Assembly (NCBI GenBank): GCA_017431185.1
Contig: JAFRLP010000595.1
Location: forward strand, 1 to 16,443
Reading direction: 5' to 3'
Length of the DNA stretch: 16,443 bases
Source: Victivallales bacterium
GTDB lineage: Bacteria; Verrucomicrobiota; Lentisphaeria; Oligosphaerales; Oligosphaeraceae
Positions 1-9,281 of the stretch are shown one piece after another. The notes below the pieces were generated by a model. That model made no database searches. It saw only the letters and a program-made list of their open reading frames with translations, and was not told the DNA's origin. The first letter of the stretch is position 1. Every line of letters begins with the position of its first letter. The position numbers were made by a program, and so were the translations under genes.

Positions 1-1019
1 AGATAGCGCGGCGCCTGGGGATAAGCCAGGCGACGGTGAGCCGTGCGCTGAGCGCGTCGTCCTCCCATCTGATCAGTGCGTCGGTCCGAGACCGGATCAT
101 CGCGTTGAGCAACGAGTTGGGGTATCGTCCCAGCCTGTCGGCGCGATCGACGGTGAAGGGGCTGACGTACCGTGTCGGGATGATCTTGTGCAACATGGAG
201 TCCGACCTTTGCGCGTTGGACTGGAACCGCCTGACGTGCGCTTTGGCCTCGTACCTTCAGCGCAACTCCTACACGCTGCTGTTATTGAAGGCGGACGGTC
301 CTGGGAGCGCGACCGAGCAATCCGTCCGCGAACTGCTGATGAGCGGTGTGGCGGACTGCTATGTGACGGGGCCGAATCTGCTGAAGGGCGGAATACCCGA
401 ACTGCTTCGTCAACTTCGGATACCGGTGAGTGTGGTGTGTGAATCTGGCACAGTGGCTGATGTGGAGAACTACCTTCAGCGGGACGATCAGCCCGCCTTC
501 CAGGAGGTTTGGCGTGCCATGCCGCCCGAATGCCAATCCAAAGTCGCCTTTTTGGGTCCTGACACCGTTGATGTTCGACTGAGGTTGAAGGAGGTTTGCA
601 GGGCAGGGCAGGCCATCGGCCGCAAGGACAAAGTAAAAACTCTGCTTTATGGCGGGTTTCAGAGTGGGGTGATGACGGAGTACCGCAGGGCGTATCATGC
701 TGCTAGAGAATTGGGCAACAGCCTGAAGCGCTTCCGATTCTTCTGGTGCGTCTCCGACCTGGTTGCGCTTGCGCTTTGCGATGCCCTGCGCGAACAGGGG
801 CGCACACCAGGGCGTGATGTCTTCGTGGTTGGCTATGGGGACCAGGAGACATTCCGAGGTTTTTCCGAGACACCGTTCCTCTCCACCATCTCCGCCGATG
901 CGGGACGCATCGGCGAGACGCTTGGCTCGATGGTGCTGGACCATCTGGCGGGGCGTCCCCGCGGGAGGGTTCTTCATCTCACCAGGTACATCCGACGGGA
1001 CAGTTTTCCATTTCCATGA
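1..1019 (+). CDS. LacI/GalR-family transcriptional repressor (N-terminus cut by window edge)
   Basis: Reading from base 3 gives IARRLGISQATVSRALS, the helix-turn-helix of LacI-family DNA-binding domains; only about 8-10 residues are missing before the window start. The GTG at 36 is an internal valine of the recognition helix, not the start. The hinge region (NELGYRPSLSARS) follows, then a periplasmic-binding-protein-like ligand domain ending in the family pattern DVFVVGYGDQE...FLSTISAD...LG. About 338 residues are visible, the usual family length. The effector is probably a sugar, as is usual for the family; nothing here identifies it. The stop codon overlaps the ATG of the next gene (ATGA at 1016-1019), so translation of the two is probably coupled and the repressor likely controls the adjacent enzyme genes. 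Family call is firm; target and ligand are inferred. Confidence 0.93.
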   Translation, partial: IARRLGISQATVSRALSASSSHLISASVRDRIIALSNELGYRPSLSARSTVKGLTYRVGMILCNMESDLCALDWNRLTCALASYLQRNSYTLLLLKADGPGSATEQSVRELLMSGVADCYVTGPNLLKGGIPELLRQLRIPVSVVCESGTVADVENYLQRDDQPAFQEVWRAMPPECQSKVAFLGPDTVDVRLRLKEVCRAGQAIGRKDKVKTLLYGGFQSGVMTEYRRAYHAARELGNSLKRFRFFWCVSDLVALALCDALREQGRTPGRDVFVVGYGDQETFRGFSETPFLSTISADAGRIGETLGSMVLDHLAGRPRGRVLHLTRYIRRDSFPFP

Positions 1020-3400
1020 ATAATACCACCAGCCATTCCAACGAGCGTTTTTTCCCAGAGGACTACCGCGCCTTCTGCGCAGGTGTCCTCTCCTGCTGCA
1101 TTGACCGCTTTGGAGGAATCGAGTCGGTAGGCCTTCTGGACACGGTGGTGCGCAATGCGCAACCCTTGTTTGCCAGACGTCCCATTCAGCTTTTTTCCCG
1201 CGCTGGCACTTCGGGGGGACGCCCGTTCATTTATCCTGCGCTTCGTGCCCTGCGCGAGTATCCCGATGGCGGCGTGCGTCCCTTTGTCCCTGAATATCCC
1301 AGCATCCATCCCTCCGCCGTGGTAAGCGGGGAGTACGAGTTCGTGATGACCCCGCTGGGGTTTTCCCTGCGACTTCGGGACGGCGCGGCGGTTCCGCGTT
1401 CATTCGTCCTGGCGGTCTCCAAGGCGCACTACTACGCTCAGACCCTTCTGAAGGACGCCAACTACAACCAACTTGCCCACGAAGATGTCTGGCTTCCTCC
1501 AGAACTGCGCGGGTCGGATTTCAATCCTGCCTTGCCGTTCCATGACGCTCCAGTGGAGATAACCCGTCATGCCCCTGAAGTCCGAGACAACGCTCTGGTC
1601 TTCCGTCTTCGGCTCAAGACGGTAGAATTCGACCGTGAACTGTTCTTTGCCATTACCGCCTCCCTTCCCTTTTGCGTCTCAGAGGACCGCAATCAGTGGG
1701 TTCTCCGCACGGAGATGGTGCAGGAGAGGACAATCTGCTTCGGTGTTGGCTATGGAGCCGAAGCGGGTGTCGCCGTCATGCGGGCGCGTGAAGCCGTCGG
1801 CAAGCACGCGGAGCGCCTGGCCGCGCACATCTCGTCCGAGCGGTTTGCCCATGCTGTCCAGGCGGATATCCCCGCCTTGCCGGAGGCAGCCCGTTTTCTG
1901 GCGATTGCGCCACGCTATCAGGAGTCGCTGACGCTGGAGGCTGGTGAGCATGGAATCGGCATCCGCGCCGCCGCCAACAAGTACGGCTTTTTCCCAATCT
2001 GGGACCATATCTACCCCATCAGGGATTTTCTGCTGGCAGGACGGCCTGAAGTTGCTCGCCGTGCCTTTACGTACATGCTGGACTATCCGCACTGGGACAC
2101 CAATCCATTCGTCATGATGCACCTTGCCATAGCCTTGGATGAGTATCTCGCTTTTCAGCCAGGCGACACTGCATTGCTCAACGATTTCCTTCCAGCCTTC
2201 CGCAAGGCGTTCACCTTCGCCGAGACGCTTGCGAACCCGGAGACAGGGCTGATTCTTTACGGCATCGATACCGCCGTTGACGTCATGCAGGAACTGGGCT
2301 TGCCGAGGCTTTTCCACGCTGCCTGCGTCAATGGCTGGTGGTACGACTCCTGCTGCGTGCTGGCCAATTTCGCAGGCGAGTGCGGCGACGCCGCCTTCGC
2401 GGAAAGTGCCCTCGCCTGGCAGAAACGAATCGAAACCCACTACGAGGAGATCTTTTTTGACGCGGAGGCAGGGGCACTCCGCGCCGCCGTCGGCTCTCAT
2501 GGCGAACGCACAGTCCCCGAGGTGTTCCTGCACACCAAGAGCCTGGCGATGGACTATGTCCATGGCTGGTGGCTCTTCCGCCGCTTCCGTGAGCGTCAGG
2601 CCGATTTCCTGATGAAACGGCTGTGGCATACTCTGGGGCTTACCGCCGTCGCCTACGACAGCGAGGCTCCGGCAATCTATCTCAAGGGCACACGGATGAA
2701 CCAGCACCTCGGCCACTGCTGCAAGCTTCTACGCATGGCTGGGCGGATGGACGGCGTGTGTCATCTCCTTGATGGCTATCTCTACGCCTTTGCCAAGTAC
2801 CAGAACGCCATTGAGACCTTCAACTACAGCTACTGCAACGGCAACCAGTGCCAAAACGCCGATTGGCAGGCGTTCTCCGCCACCGCCGCCCAGCAGGCCA
2901 TTGTACAGGGCGCCATTGGACTGGCGTGGCATCGGGGCGGGCTATGCTATCTCCCCGTGGACGGTGCTGCCTCCTGTTCCCTGCACAACCTGCATTTTGC
3001 CGAACGCATCTATGAGCTGGAGGTCACAGGGGAGGGCTCTGGTGTGGCGGAATTCACCATCAATGGGCATCCCATCATTGGCACGATGCAGCTTCCTGCC
3101 GATTCCCTGCCGCCGAAGGGGACGAAGGTACAGCTCTCCGTTCGTCTTGGCAAGCCCCAGGCAGGTCTGGTTCTGCTTTGGGCATTGGATTTGCCAGTCG
3201 GACAAGTGGAGACGACTCATCGAAGTCTGTGTTTCACCGCCCTGGCGGACCGTCAGACCTTTCTGGAAATCCTCGCACCTGTACGGCCAGAACTCCGCGT
3301 TGATGGCGCACTGGCGCCCCTGGCATGGTGTGATGAAGCCAAACGTGCCTGGTGGAGCGGATTCGCCCGCCAGGGGACGCAGTTCTCGTTTTCAGTTTGA
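1016..3400 (+). CDS. Probable six-hairpin (alpha/alpha)6-barrel glycosidase-like protein
   Basis: 794 aa, no signal peptide, so probably cytoplasmic. I do not recognise an exact family. Residues 1-300 look like a beta-sandwich domain. Residues about 320-650 are rich in aromatic helices ([19 protein letters not shown] at 325-343, [21 protein letters not shown] at about 357-377, [10 protein letters not shown] at 438-447, [11 protein letters not shown] at 514-524, [13 protein letters not shown] at 562-574), the usual look of an (alpha/alpha)6 barrel as in GH63, GH78 or amylo-1,6-glucosidase-type enzymes. Residues 650-794 return to beta structure. Acidic residues in WDHIYP, HWDTN and [11 protein letters not shown] are candidates for substrate binding or catalysis but cannot be assigned. 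It overlaps the repressor gene by 4 bp, which fixes the start and suggests an operon for use of a specific glycan. Fold call is moderate; substrate unknown. Confidence 0.7.
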   Translation: MNNTTSHSNERFFPEDYRAFCAGVLSCCIDRFGGIESVGLLDTVVRNAQPLFARRPIQLFSRAGTSGGRPFIYPALRALREYPDGGVRPFVPEYPSIHPSAVVSGEYEFVMTPLGFSLRLRDGAAVPRSFVLAVSKAHYYAQTLLKDANYNQLAHEDVWLPPELRGSDFNPALPFHDAPVEITRHAPEVRDNALVFRLRLKTVEFDRELFFAITASLPFCVSEDRNQWVLRTEMVQERTICFGVGYGAEAGVAVMRAREAVGKHAERLAAHISSERFAHAVQADIPALPEAARFLAIAPRYQESLTLEAGEHGIGIRAAANKYGFFPIWDHIYPIRDFLLAGRPEVARRAFTYMLDYPHWDTNPFVMMHLAIALDEYLAFQPGDTALLNDFLPAFRKAFTFAETLANPETGLILYGIDTAVDVMQELGLPRLFHAACVNGWWYDSCCVLANFAGECGDAAFAESALAWQKRIETHYEEIFFDAEAGALRAAVGSHGERTVPEVFLHTKSLAMDYVHGWWLFRRFRERQADFLMKRLWHTLGLTAVAYDSEAPAIYLKGTRMNQHLGHCCKLLRMAGRMDGVCHLLDGYLYAFAKYQNAIETFNYSYCNGNQCQNADWQAFSATAAQQAIVQGAIGLAWHRGGLCYLPVDGAASCSLHNLHFAERIYELEVTGEGSGVAEFTINGHPIIGTMQLPADSLPPKGTKVQLSVRLGKPQAGLVLLWALDLPVGQVETTHRSLCFTALADRQTFLEILAPVRPELRVDGALAPLAWCDEAKRAWWSGFARQGTQFSFSV

Positions 3401-3448
3401 CATCTGTTTTTTCCCCGCATGCAGCGTTTGCGGCAGCGTTTCTTGCAC

Positions 3449-3458
3449 GTTGCGCAAC
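3449..3458. promoter_or_regulatory. Candidate LacI-type operator (GTTGCGCAAC)
   Basis: A perfect 10-bp palindrome centred on CG lies in the 91-bp gap between the glycosidase-like gene and the pilin gene. LacI/GalR operators are palindromes with a central CG, and a LacI-family regulator is encoded upstream. A palindrome this short can occur by chance and no convincing -10 box is present nearby. Confidence 0.25.
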
Positions 3459-3491
3459 CACCAAAACAAGGCAAGAAGAGGAGCGTTGAAA

Positions 3492-4211
3492 ATGAAAAGG
3501 AAAGAATTCTTTACCTTAATTGAGTTACTCGTCGTCATAGCCATCATCGCCATACTTGCGGCCATGCTGCTTCCGGCGTTGAGCAAGGCGCGTGAAAAGG
3601 CGCGGGCGATCAGCTGCACGAATAAGTTGAAGCAGTTAGCATTGATGCAGACAATGTATTTGGATTCCAACGATGGTTACTTTCAGTGGGGACAGGATCA
3701 GGATGGAATTGCAAAGAGTTGGGCGCATCGCCTCATGTTAGATGGTTATTTGCAAATGTCAACAAAGGCAGAACCGATGAGGTGTTACAGTCTGTTCCAG
3801 AAACTGAGATTCAAGGAAGATTTTCAAAGCACATTCAATGATGCCGGTGACTGGAACATCAGAATGACCTACGGAGTGACGGGCACTTTGTTTGGCGGGA
3901 TGATCACAAAGGATTCCGCTCATAATTCAGGGCTGGATGCCAAATATGACACACCTGGGAATATCTCCGAAATCAAGAGCGCCTCAACGGCGTTTATGAT
4001 ATCGGACATGGCTGCCTGGTACGGTTACATTTCGGCCAAGCCAGTTGTTTATTATAGAGGAGAATTCACATCCAATGCAGACATATATTTCTACTATCCT
4101 GTCTTTGACTACATTCACAGCAATGGATTTAACATTGCCTTTGCAGATGGACATGTGGAAGTGAAGAAGCCAATCCAGATTGAGAAAAAAGAGATATTCC
4201 AGTGCAGGTGA
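3492..4211 (+). CDS. Prepilin-like protein with type IV N-terminal leader and H-X9-DG domain
   Basis: 239 aa. Starts [22 protein letters not shown], followed by [20 protein letters not shown]: a short basic leader, the prepilin peptidase recognition region with the conserved Glu at mature position 5, and a hydrophobic N-terminal helix. Near the C-terminus, [12 protein letters not shown] matches the H-X9-DG motif of the prepilin-associated domain that is greatly expanded in Lentisphaerae and Planctomycetes. The residue before the cut site is Phe rather than the classical Gly. The protein is probably membrane-anchored through the helix; its function in this clade is unknown and may not involve a pilus. 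The ATG at 3492 is chosen over upstream in-frame codons because it gives the conserved leader and has AGAAGAGGAG ending 8 nt upstream. It precedes the large secreted protein by 30 bp. Confidence 0.93.
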   Translation: MKRKEFFTLIELLVVIAIIAILAAMLLPALSKAREKARAISCTNKLKQLALMQTMYLDSNDGYFQWGQDQDGIAKSWAHRLMLDGYLQMSTKAEPMRCYSLFQKLRFKEDFQSTFNDAGDWNIRMTYGVTGTLFGGMITKDSAHNSGLDAKYDTPGNISEIKSASTAFMISDMAAWYGYISAKPVVYYRGEFTSNADIYFYYPVFDYIHSNGFNIAFADGHVEVKKPIQIEKKEIFQCR

Positions 4212-4241
4212 TGTGAAAATGGTTTTTCGGGAAAGCGTCCA

Positions 4242-7200
4242 ATGCTGAAGAAATCAATTCTGTCTTGTTTTTGCACCTGTGCGATGGCGCTTGCCATCGC
4301 CCCTGTCATTGAATGGAGTTTTGACGGGACCATAGACGCTGACTATGGGGGTGCTGGCATTGTCCAGGACATCGCATCAAAAAACGGGGGAGTTGGTGTC
4401 AAGGCAGTGGTTTCAGGGACACAAAAGGCTGACGGTCTTATTGTGAATGGACTACGCGGAGGAGCCTATCGCATTCATCACGATTCCGTGACAAAACAAC
4501 CAGTGACGCTTTCCTACACGCCAAAACCACCTTTGAATTCTCTTGCTGGCGCCATCTCATTCTGGATAAGGCCAGAATGGGATGGCAAGGAGAACGCCAG
4601 GCGCATCTTCTACAGTGCAGACAGCGGCAAGCATAGAATCATCATTTTCAGGCTACCCAACATTCCACACATAACGTTCTACTACGGACAATTGAAAGGA
4701 GACGGCGTCACCAGTCTGCCAGTGGACATCTCCAAGTGGAAAAAGGGCCAATGGCATCATCTTGCCATGACTTGGGATAAAGACTCCATGGTGGTTTTGG
4801 TGGATGGGAAACGAAGCGTTCTCAAAATGAAGACAGTGTTTCCCGATGAGTTCGGCAAGATAATGATTGGAGAAAACTGGGGGGATAAATCAGGGGAGAC
4901 CATAATTGACGAATTGACGGTTTACAACGAGAAATTGACTGATTCAGAATTAGGCGCCTTGTATAACTCAAAGTCGAAGGAGTTGATGAGATTTCAGTCG
5001 ATGGCGCCAGTGACTGTCAAACTGGGGCGTGCCACCCCTCTGATTGATGGTCAACTTGATGAAGGCGAATATGCATTTTCTGCATCAGGAATGCGTAACA
5101 TACGGGACAATACCGCCTTTGCGGCACAGCAAAGCCGCTGTTTCCTGAGTTATGACGATGAGAATCTGTATATGGGGATTTTCAGTCCCTACTCTCAAAG
5201 ACACGCTCCGTGCAACACCCGTGACAAACTTGATGCAAGGGATGATTCGGTGGAATTATGGCTCAAATTTCCCAATGAGGGGGATTTTTACCAATTGATA
5301 TGGAATAGTGCTGGCAATGTCTATGACAGAAAGGGAGGCGACACTGCATGGAACGTTTCCAGCAGCCGTCATGCCAGCAAAGTCAATGGGAATAACTGGA
5401 TTTTCGAATGTGCCATACCCTGGAAAAACTTTCCCTTCGAATTGAAGAAAGGAAACAAGTTTCGTTTTGACATTTGCCGCTCCTACGCCGGAAGTTCTGA
5501 ATTCACATCTTTGGGAAACGGCGCCCATGCCTACGGCATCATCCCATGCTTTGCAGAGGCGGAGATTTCTCCCGATGCGCCAATGTTGAATCTTGGTTTT
5601 TTGGGGAATCTGCCTAGCGGTCAAATTGATTGCACGGGAATGATTCGTTCCACGAAAAACGATACTGTCAAAATATCATTTTGCGCTGGACATGGCTTGT
5701 ATCCCCTTGATTATGACAGAAAAATACAATTGACGGCAGGGAAAGACGCTGTTTTCAACGTAAAGAACAGTAACATTCCGCAGAATGCAGTTTTGGACAT
5801 TTTCATTGAATCAGAGAAGCAGGGCACGCTTTATTCCAATTCATTTCCATACAAGGAACTTCAGGAAATAAAATTTGATACGTTATATACTTTGATTGCA
5901 CAACAGAAACTTATATTTCGTTTCCAAAATCGGAAGCCATTCGGACAAAAATTCATATTTAAGTTTGCCATTCGCGACAAAGAGGGAAAAGTTCTTATGC
6001 AGCAACAGGAACAAATCCCCAATGATTCGCCGATGCCAGAAGTCGCCTTTGACGTGTCAGCATTGCAATACGGCGTCTTTTCGTTGGAGTATTCCATTCT
6101 TGACGCCAATGGAAATGTAGTTGTGGCAGACAGTGAACATTATGGAAAATACCATGACAACGCATGGGGGTCAGATGATGGCATGGAGGATACCATCCCG
6201 CCCCCCTGGACACCTATGACTGCGACTGACAATGGCTTTTCATGCTGGGGAAGAAAAGTTGCATTAGGAAAAAACTCATTCATGACTTCAATGAAATCAC
6301 AAGACCTGGAACTACTTTCCGCCCCAGTGGATGTGGTTCTTAACGGGAAGACAGTTCCTTTTGAGTCAAAGTTGGTAAAAGAGTGTGTTTCATATAAGGA
6401 ATATGTATTGCATTCAAAAGGTTGCTCTCCAAAATTGGAGCTGAAACTCAAGGTGGAATTTGACGGTGTCGTTTGGTGCAGTCTGGTTTCTGGCATCGGC
6501 ACCATTGATTCCTTGAAACTCCAGATTCCCCTGAACAGAAAATGCGTTGACAGTTTTGATGACTGCAGTTCCATCTTCGAAAAAAAGGATTTGACGGCAA
6601 TTAAGAACAAAACAATCTTTGTGGATTCCGTCATGAAACCATTCTGGTGGTGCGGCTGTGATAAAATCGGCTTGATGGGAGGCGTGACAAGTCAGCGGGG
6701 AAGATTCCTGAAAGACAAGCAAAAGTCTTTGGCCGTTAATGTCAGAGAGGATGATATCCTGTTGGAATTGGCGCTGGTTGACACCAGGTTGAAGGTGGAT
6801 TTTCCAAGGACTTTTTCTTTCTATCTGCAACCTACCCCAGTCAAACCTAAAAATCATTCATTGGCAAGGATTCGCAATGACCGTAATGCCTGGACATTCG
6901 CGAGTGATGTTTCGGCTTACTTCGCATACGGCAAAGACGGTTTCTGGAATGAAGAGCAAATAAGAAAAATCCACAGTTACAGGGAACGCGACCCCAATTG
7001 GACTAATTTTTGGTACATGGCCAGCAAAGGTGCATCCCCCTATGTTCCTGAATGGGGCTGGTTTTGCCATGACTGGCACGACTGCTTTCCGAATTTTGCC
7101 GTTTATCAGACGGATGCCGCTGTCAAGAATAAGACCCAACGAAATCGCGGAGTGTTTACATACGGATGCATGAATGCAAGGTCCTTTATGGAATTTAAGT

Positions 7201-8081
7201 TTGACCTTGCAAAGGAACGTTTGAAACGTCCTGAAATTGTCAATCTCTACTATGACCTTTCATGGCCAAAACCATGCCACAACCCACATCATGGCTGCAC
7301 ATGGAAGGATGATTTCGGCTATGAACACCACGAATATGACCTCTTTCCGCTTCGTGAATATTATCTTCGCGTTTATCGTTGCATGAAGAAGAAGGACCCC
7401 AATTCCATGATGGCTGGTCATGTCATCTCCACACGTCTGCCGTCCGATTCCTTTTTCGACATGCTATGGCTGGGAGAGGCCTATGACATCAAGGTCGCCA
7501 GAAACAGTGGATATTACGATGTACTGACACCTGATGTCATGAGAATAGCCTATGCAAATCGTTCCAATGAAATGACAATTGTGCTGATTGCCCAGTTTGG
7601 ACGTGCGCTGCAGTTGTTCGCCCCTGATAAATATGCGAACTTCCATCCCGACAGCCCGGAAAACCAGAAGGCGTTCAAGCATTATTATGCCTACATTTTT
7701 CTGCACAACCTAAATTCATCCATGACATACAGTGACCAAGAATATCTTAAAGTCCAGGATAAACTGGGTTGGGGCAGCGGAAAAATCCAGTTTTACGGTT
7801 ATTGGAGGGAGGATTCACCCTTGCGCATATTTCCTGAAGGAAAACGTTATCTTGCCTCCTGTTACAAAGGAAACGGCAATTTTTTTGCAGTGTTTTTGAA
7901 TGATACGGACACCCCCGTGGAGTTGTCGCTGAATGTGGATTTCAAAAAAGCGGAAATCCTACCAGGAACCGTTGGCGTAGAAATATCGAATGGGGAGGTT
8001 TATCCTTTTGTCAATGGAATCCAAAATATAAAATTCAGTGAACGAGAGGCAAAGATGATTTTGTTCACGAAAAACAAGTGA
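4242..8081 (+). CDS. Large secreted LamG / CBM9-like / GH123-like (DUF6067-type) protein
   Basis: 1279 aa. Residues 1-20 form a signal peptide (KK, then a hydrophobic stretch ending ALAIA). Residues about 22-245 are a LamG/concanavalin-A-like lectin domain (AISFWIRPEWDG, KGQWHHLAMTWD, VLVDGKR, IDELTVYNEKLTDSE). Residues about 256-440 resemble a CBM9-like domain (PLIDGQLDEGEY, DDENLYMGIF, DDSVELWL, WIFECAIPWKNF, FRFDICR). Residues 450-640 are beta-rich. From IPPPWTPMTATDNGFSCWGR (about 652-671) the protein follows the N-terminal pattern of DUF6067/GH123-type proteins; residues 880-1195 look like the catalytic barrel (WGWFCHDWHD, IVNLYYDLSWPK, FDMLWLGEAYD), and 1200-1279 like a small C-terminal beta domain. 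GH123 members known to be active are beta-N-acetylgalactosaminidases, but I cannot place the catalytic Asp-Glu pair, so substrate is open. It probably acts on an extracellular or host glycan. More AT-rich than the first two genes. Confidence 0.8.
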   Translation: MLKKSILSCFCTCAMALAIAPVIEWSFDGTIDADYGGAGIVQDIASKNGGVGVKAVVSGTQKADGLIVNGLRGGAYRIHHDSVTKQPVTLSYTPKPPLNSLAGAISFWIRPEWDGKENARRIFYSADSGKHRIIIFRLPNIPHITFYYGQLKGDGVTSLPVDISKWKKGQWHHLAMTWDKDSMVVLVDGKRSVLKMKTVFPDEFGKIMIGENWGDKSGETIIDELTVYNEKLTDSELGALYNSKSKELMRFQSMAPVTVKLGRATPLIDGQLDEGEYAFSASGMRNIRDNTAFAAQQSRCFLSYDDENLYMGIFSPYSQRHAPCNTRDKLDARDDSVELWLKFPNEGDFYQLIWNSAGNVYDRKGGDTAWNVSSSRHASKVNGNNWIFECAIPWKNFPFELKKGNKFRFDICRSYAGSSEFTSLGNGAHAYGIIPCFAEAEISPDAPMLNLGFLGNLPSGQIDCTGMIRSTKNDTVKISFCAGHGLYPLDYDRKIQLTAGKDAVFNVKNSNIPQNAVLDIFIESEKQGTLYSNSFPYKELQEIKFDTLYTLIAQQKLIFRFQNRKPFGQKFIFKFAIRDKEGKVLMQQQEQIPNDSPMPEVAFDVSALQYGVFSLEYSILDANGNVVVADSEHYGKYHDNAWGSDDGMEDTIPPPWTPMTATDNGFSCWGRKVALGKNSFMTSMKSQDLELLSAPVDVVLNGKTVPFESKLVKECVSYKEYVLHSKGCSPKLELKLKVEFDGVVWCSLVSGIGTIDSLKLQIPLNRKCVDSFDDCSSIFEKKDLTAIKNKTIFVDSVMKPFWWCGCDKIGLMGGVTSQRGRFLKDKQKSLAVNVREDDILLELALVDTRLKVDFPRTFSFYLQPTPVKPKNHSLARIRNDRNAWTFASDVSAYFAYGKDGFWNEEQIRKIHSYRERDPNWTNFWYMASKGASPYVPEWGWFCHDWHDCFPNFAVYQTDAAVKNKTQRNRGVFTYGCMNARSFMEFKFDLAKERLKRPEIVNLYYDLSWPKPCHNPHHGCTWKDDFGYEHHEYDLFPLREYYLRVYRCMKKKDPNSMMAGHVISTRLPSDSFFDMLWLGEAYDIKVARNSGYYDVLTPDVMRIAYANRSNEMTIVLIAQFGRALQLFAPDKYANFHPDSPENQKAFKHYYAYIFLHNLNSSMTYSDQEYLKVQDKLGWGSGKIQFYGYWREDSPLRIFPEGKRYLASCYKGNGNFFAVFLNDTDTPVELSLNVDFKKAEILPGTVGVEISNGEVYPFVNGIQNIKFSEREAKMILFTKNK

Positions 8082-8190
8082 CATTTGCACAGGTGGGATT
8101 TTTCGCCAATCTGCTGTCAGCCGAGCGTATCCGTAAACGGTAATGCTCCCCATGGGACACAAACGGCATGGTCAATATCCATTGCGGAGG

Positions 8191-9228
8191 TCAGCCCATG
8201 GTCTCCTGAATCCAGCCGGAGAGCAGGACGCGCTCGTGGTCGTAGCCAACGGCGAGCTGTCCGCAGGGGACTGGGGGGACAGGCGGGTCAAAGAGGATGC
8301 CTGCGGTCGTTTCACCCAGCCGGAGCAAAGTGGCGGGGACGGGGCGCATCTGGGAGCGCATCTGGAATGTCGCCCGCATGACTCCGCCTATTTCGAGTGG
8401 AATGGTGAGCCAGTTCACCTGGTTGAGCAGGAGGCCGTGGAGGCGCAATTCGTCCTCATGGCCAACGGTAACGGTATTGGTTTGCAGGTCGGTTCGCATC
8501 ACAAACCAGGGGCCGCCGCCCAGCCCCAGGCCGCGGCGTTGGCCGACCGTGTAACGGAAGGCCCCGCCATGGCGACCCAGCCGACGTCCCGTCCCATCGA
8601 CAATCCATCCCTCACAGGCCAGTTCGGGGTGACGGCGGAGCAGGAAGGCCGCGACATCGCCATCGGGGAGGAAGCACAGATCCTGGCTCTCCGCCTGGGA
8701 TTCGGGCACCAGTCCCAGGGAGAGGCCCAACTGCTTGACATCCGCCTTGAGGAAATCCCCCAGCGGGAAACGGGTACGGGCTAGTTGGTCGTGCGTGAGT
8801 TGCGCCAGAAAATAACTCTGGTCTTTGCTGGCATCCTTCCCGCGCAGAAGTTGCGGCAGTTCATTCTGAAATGCGATTCTGGCATAATGCCCCGTGGCCA
8901 CGCAGTCGCAGCCTTCATGCAGCATGATTTCGGCAAACATGCCCAATTTGACCCGCCGATTGCAGCGCACGCAGGGGGAGGGTGTGCGCCCGCATCGGTA
9001 TTCGTCCGTGAAATAGGCCAGCACCTCATCCTCAAAGGGAGCGCGCAAATCGACCACCCGATGCTGGATGCCCAGTCGGGCAGCCACGGACGCGGCGCGC
9101 TCCACGGTTTCCTCCTGGCCATCAAACAGGAGCATGGTGTAGCCGATGACCTCGTGTCCCTCCCCCAACAGCATGGAGGCCGCCACCGCGCTGTCCACTC
9201 CGCCCGATATGCCGATGCCTATGCGCAT
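8191..9228 (-). CDS. mnmA: tRNA-specific 2-thiouridylase MnmA
   Basis: 345 aa, close to the usual 350-370. It thiolates U34 at position 2 in tRNAs for Lys, Glu and Gln, using ATP and a persulfide relay. Visible motifs: PP-loop SGGVDS (8-13), TPSPCVRCN with candidate catalytic Cys89, ATGHYAR (111-117), KDASKDQSYFL (131-141), ESQDLCF with candidate second Cys185, and FRYTVGQRRGLG (224-235) leading into the C-terminal beta domains. The start at 9228 has no Shine-Dalgarno sequence; it lies 11 nt downstream of a TAG that ends a copy of the mnmE tail, so it was probably translated by coupling to mnmE. The real mnmE is now 1.25 kb away, and a chimeric ORF ends at that TAG instead. Its first 30 codons are repeated at 10388-10478. 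It converges on the 1279-aa gene with 109 bp between stops and no clear terminator there. Confidence 0.97.
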   Translation of the reverse strand: MRIGIGISGGVDSAVAASMLLGEGHEVIGYTMLLFDGQEETVERAASVAARLGIQHRVVDLRAPFEDEVLAYFTDEYRCGRTPSPCVRCNRRVKLGMFAEIMLHEGCDCVATGHYARIAFQNELPQLLRGKDASKDQSYFLAQLTHDQLARTRFPLGDFLKADVKQLGLSLGLVPESQAESQDLCFLPDGDVAAFLLRRHPELACEGWIVDGTGRRLGRHGGAFRYTVGQRRGLGLGGGPWFVMRTDLQTNTVTVGHEDELRLHGLLLNQVNWLTIPLEIGGVMRATFQMRSQMRPVPATLLRLGETTAGILFDPPVPPVPCGQLAVGYDHERVLLSGWIQETMG

Positions 9229-9281
9229 GGTGCGTTCGCCTATTTTCCGATGCAGAATCGTGAGAAGATGGTGTCCAGCAC
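9138..9281. repeat. 144-bp direct repeat, copy A (mnmE tail + mnmA head)
   Basis: Matches 10388-10531 at 138 of 144 positions by direct reading (offset 1250). It contains, on the minus strand, the last 13 codons and stop of mnmE (VLDTIFSRFCIGK), an 11-nt spacer, and the first 30 codons of the intact mnmA. At the 9281 edge it passes within 11 shared bases (GTGCTGGACAC, minus strand) into transposase sequence. Confidence 0.95.

Noticed and set aside
1679..2716. 345-aa open frame on the minus strand
   Set aside because: It lies entirely antisense to the 794-aa glycosidase-like gene, has no recognisable domain, and arises from the GC-rich codon pattern of that gene.
3397..3402. Perfect TTGACA -35 box overlapping the stop of the glycosidase-like gene
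   Set aside because: No acceptable -10 hexamer lies 15-19 bp downstream, so it is probably chance.
8082..8190. Terminator between the convergent 1279-aa gene and mnmA
   Set aside because: Only very short palindromes (for example CCCATGGG) and no stem followed by a T-run could be found.
8143..8784. 213-aa open frame on the plus strand
   Set aside because: It is antisense to mnmA, whose motifs are unambiguous; the composition is that of a mirror frame.
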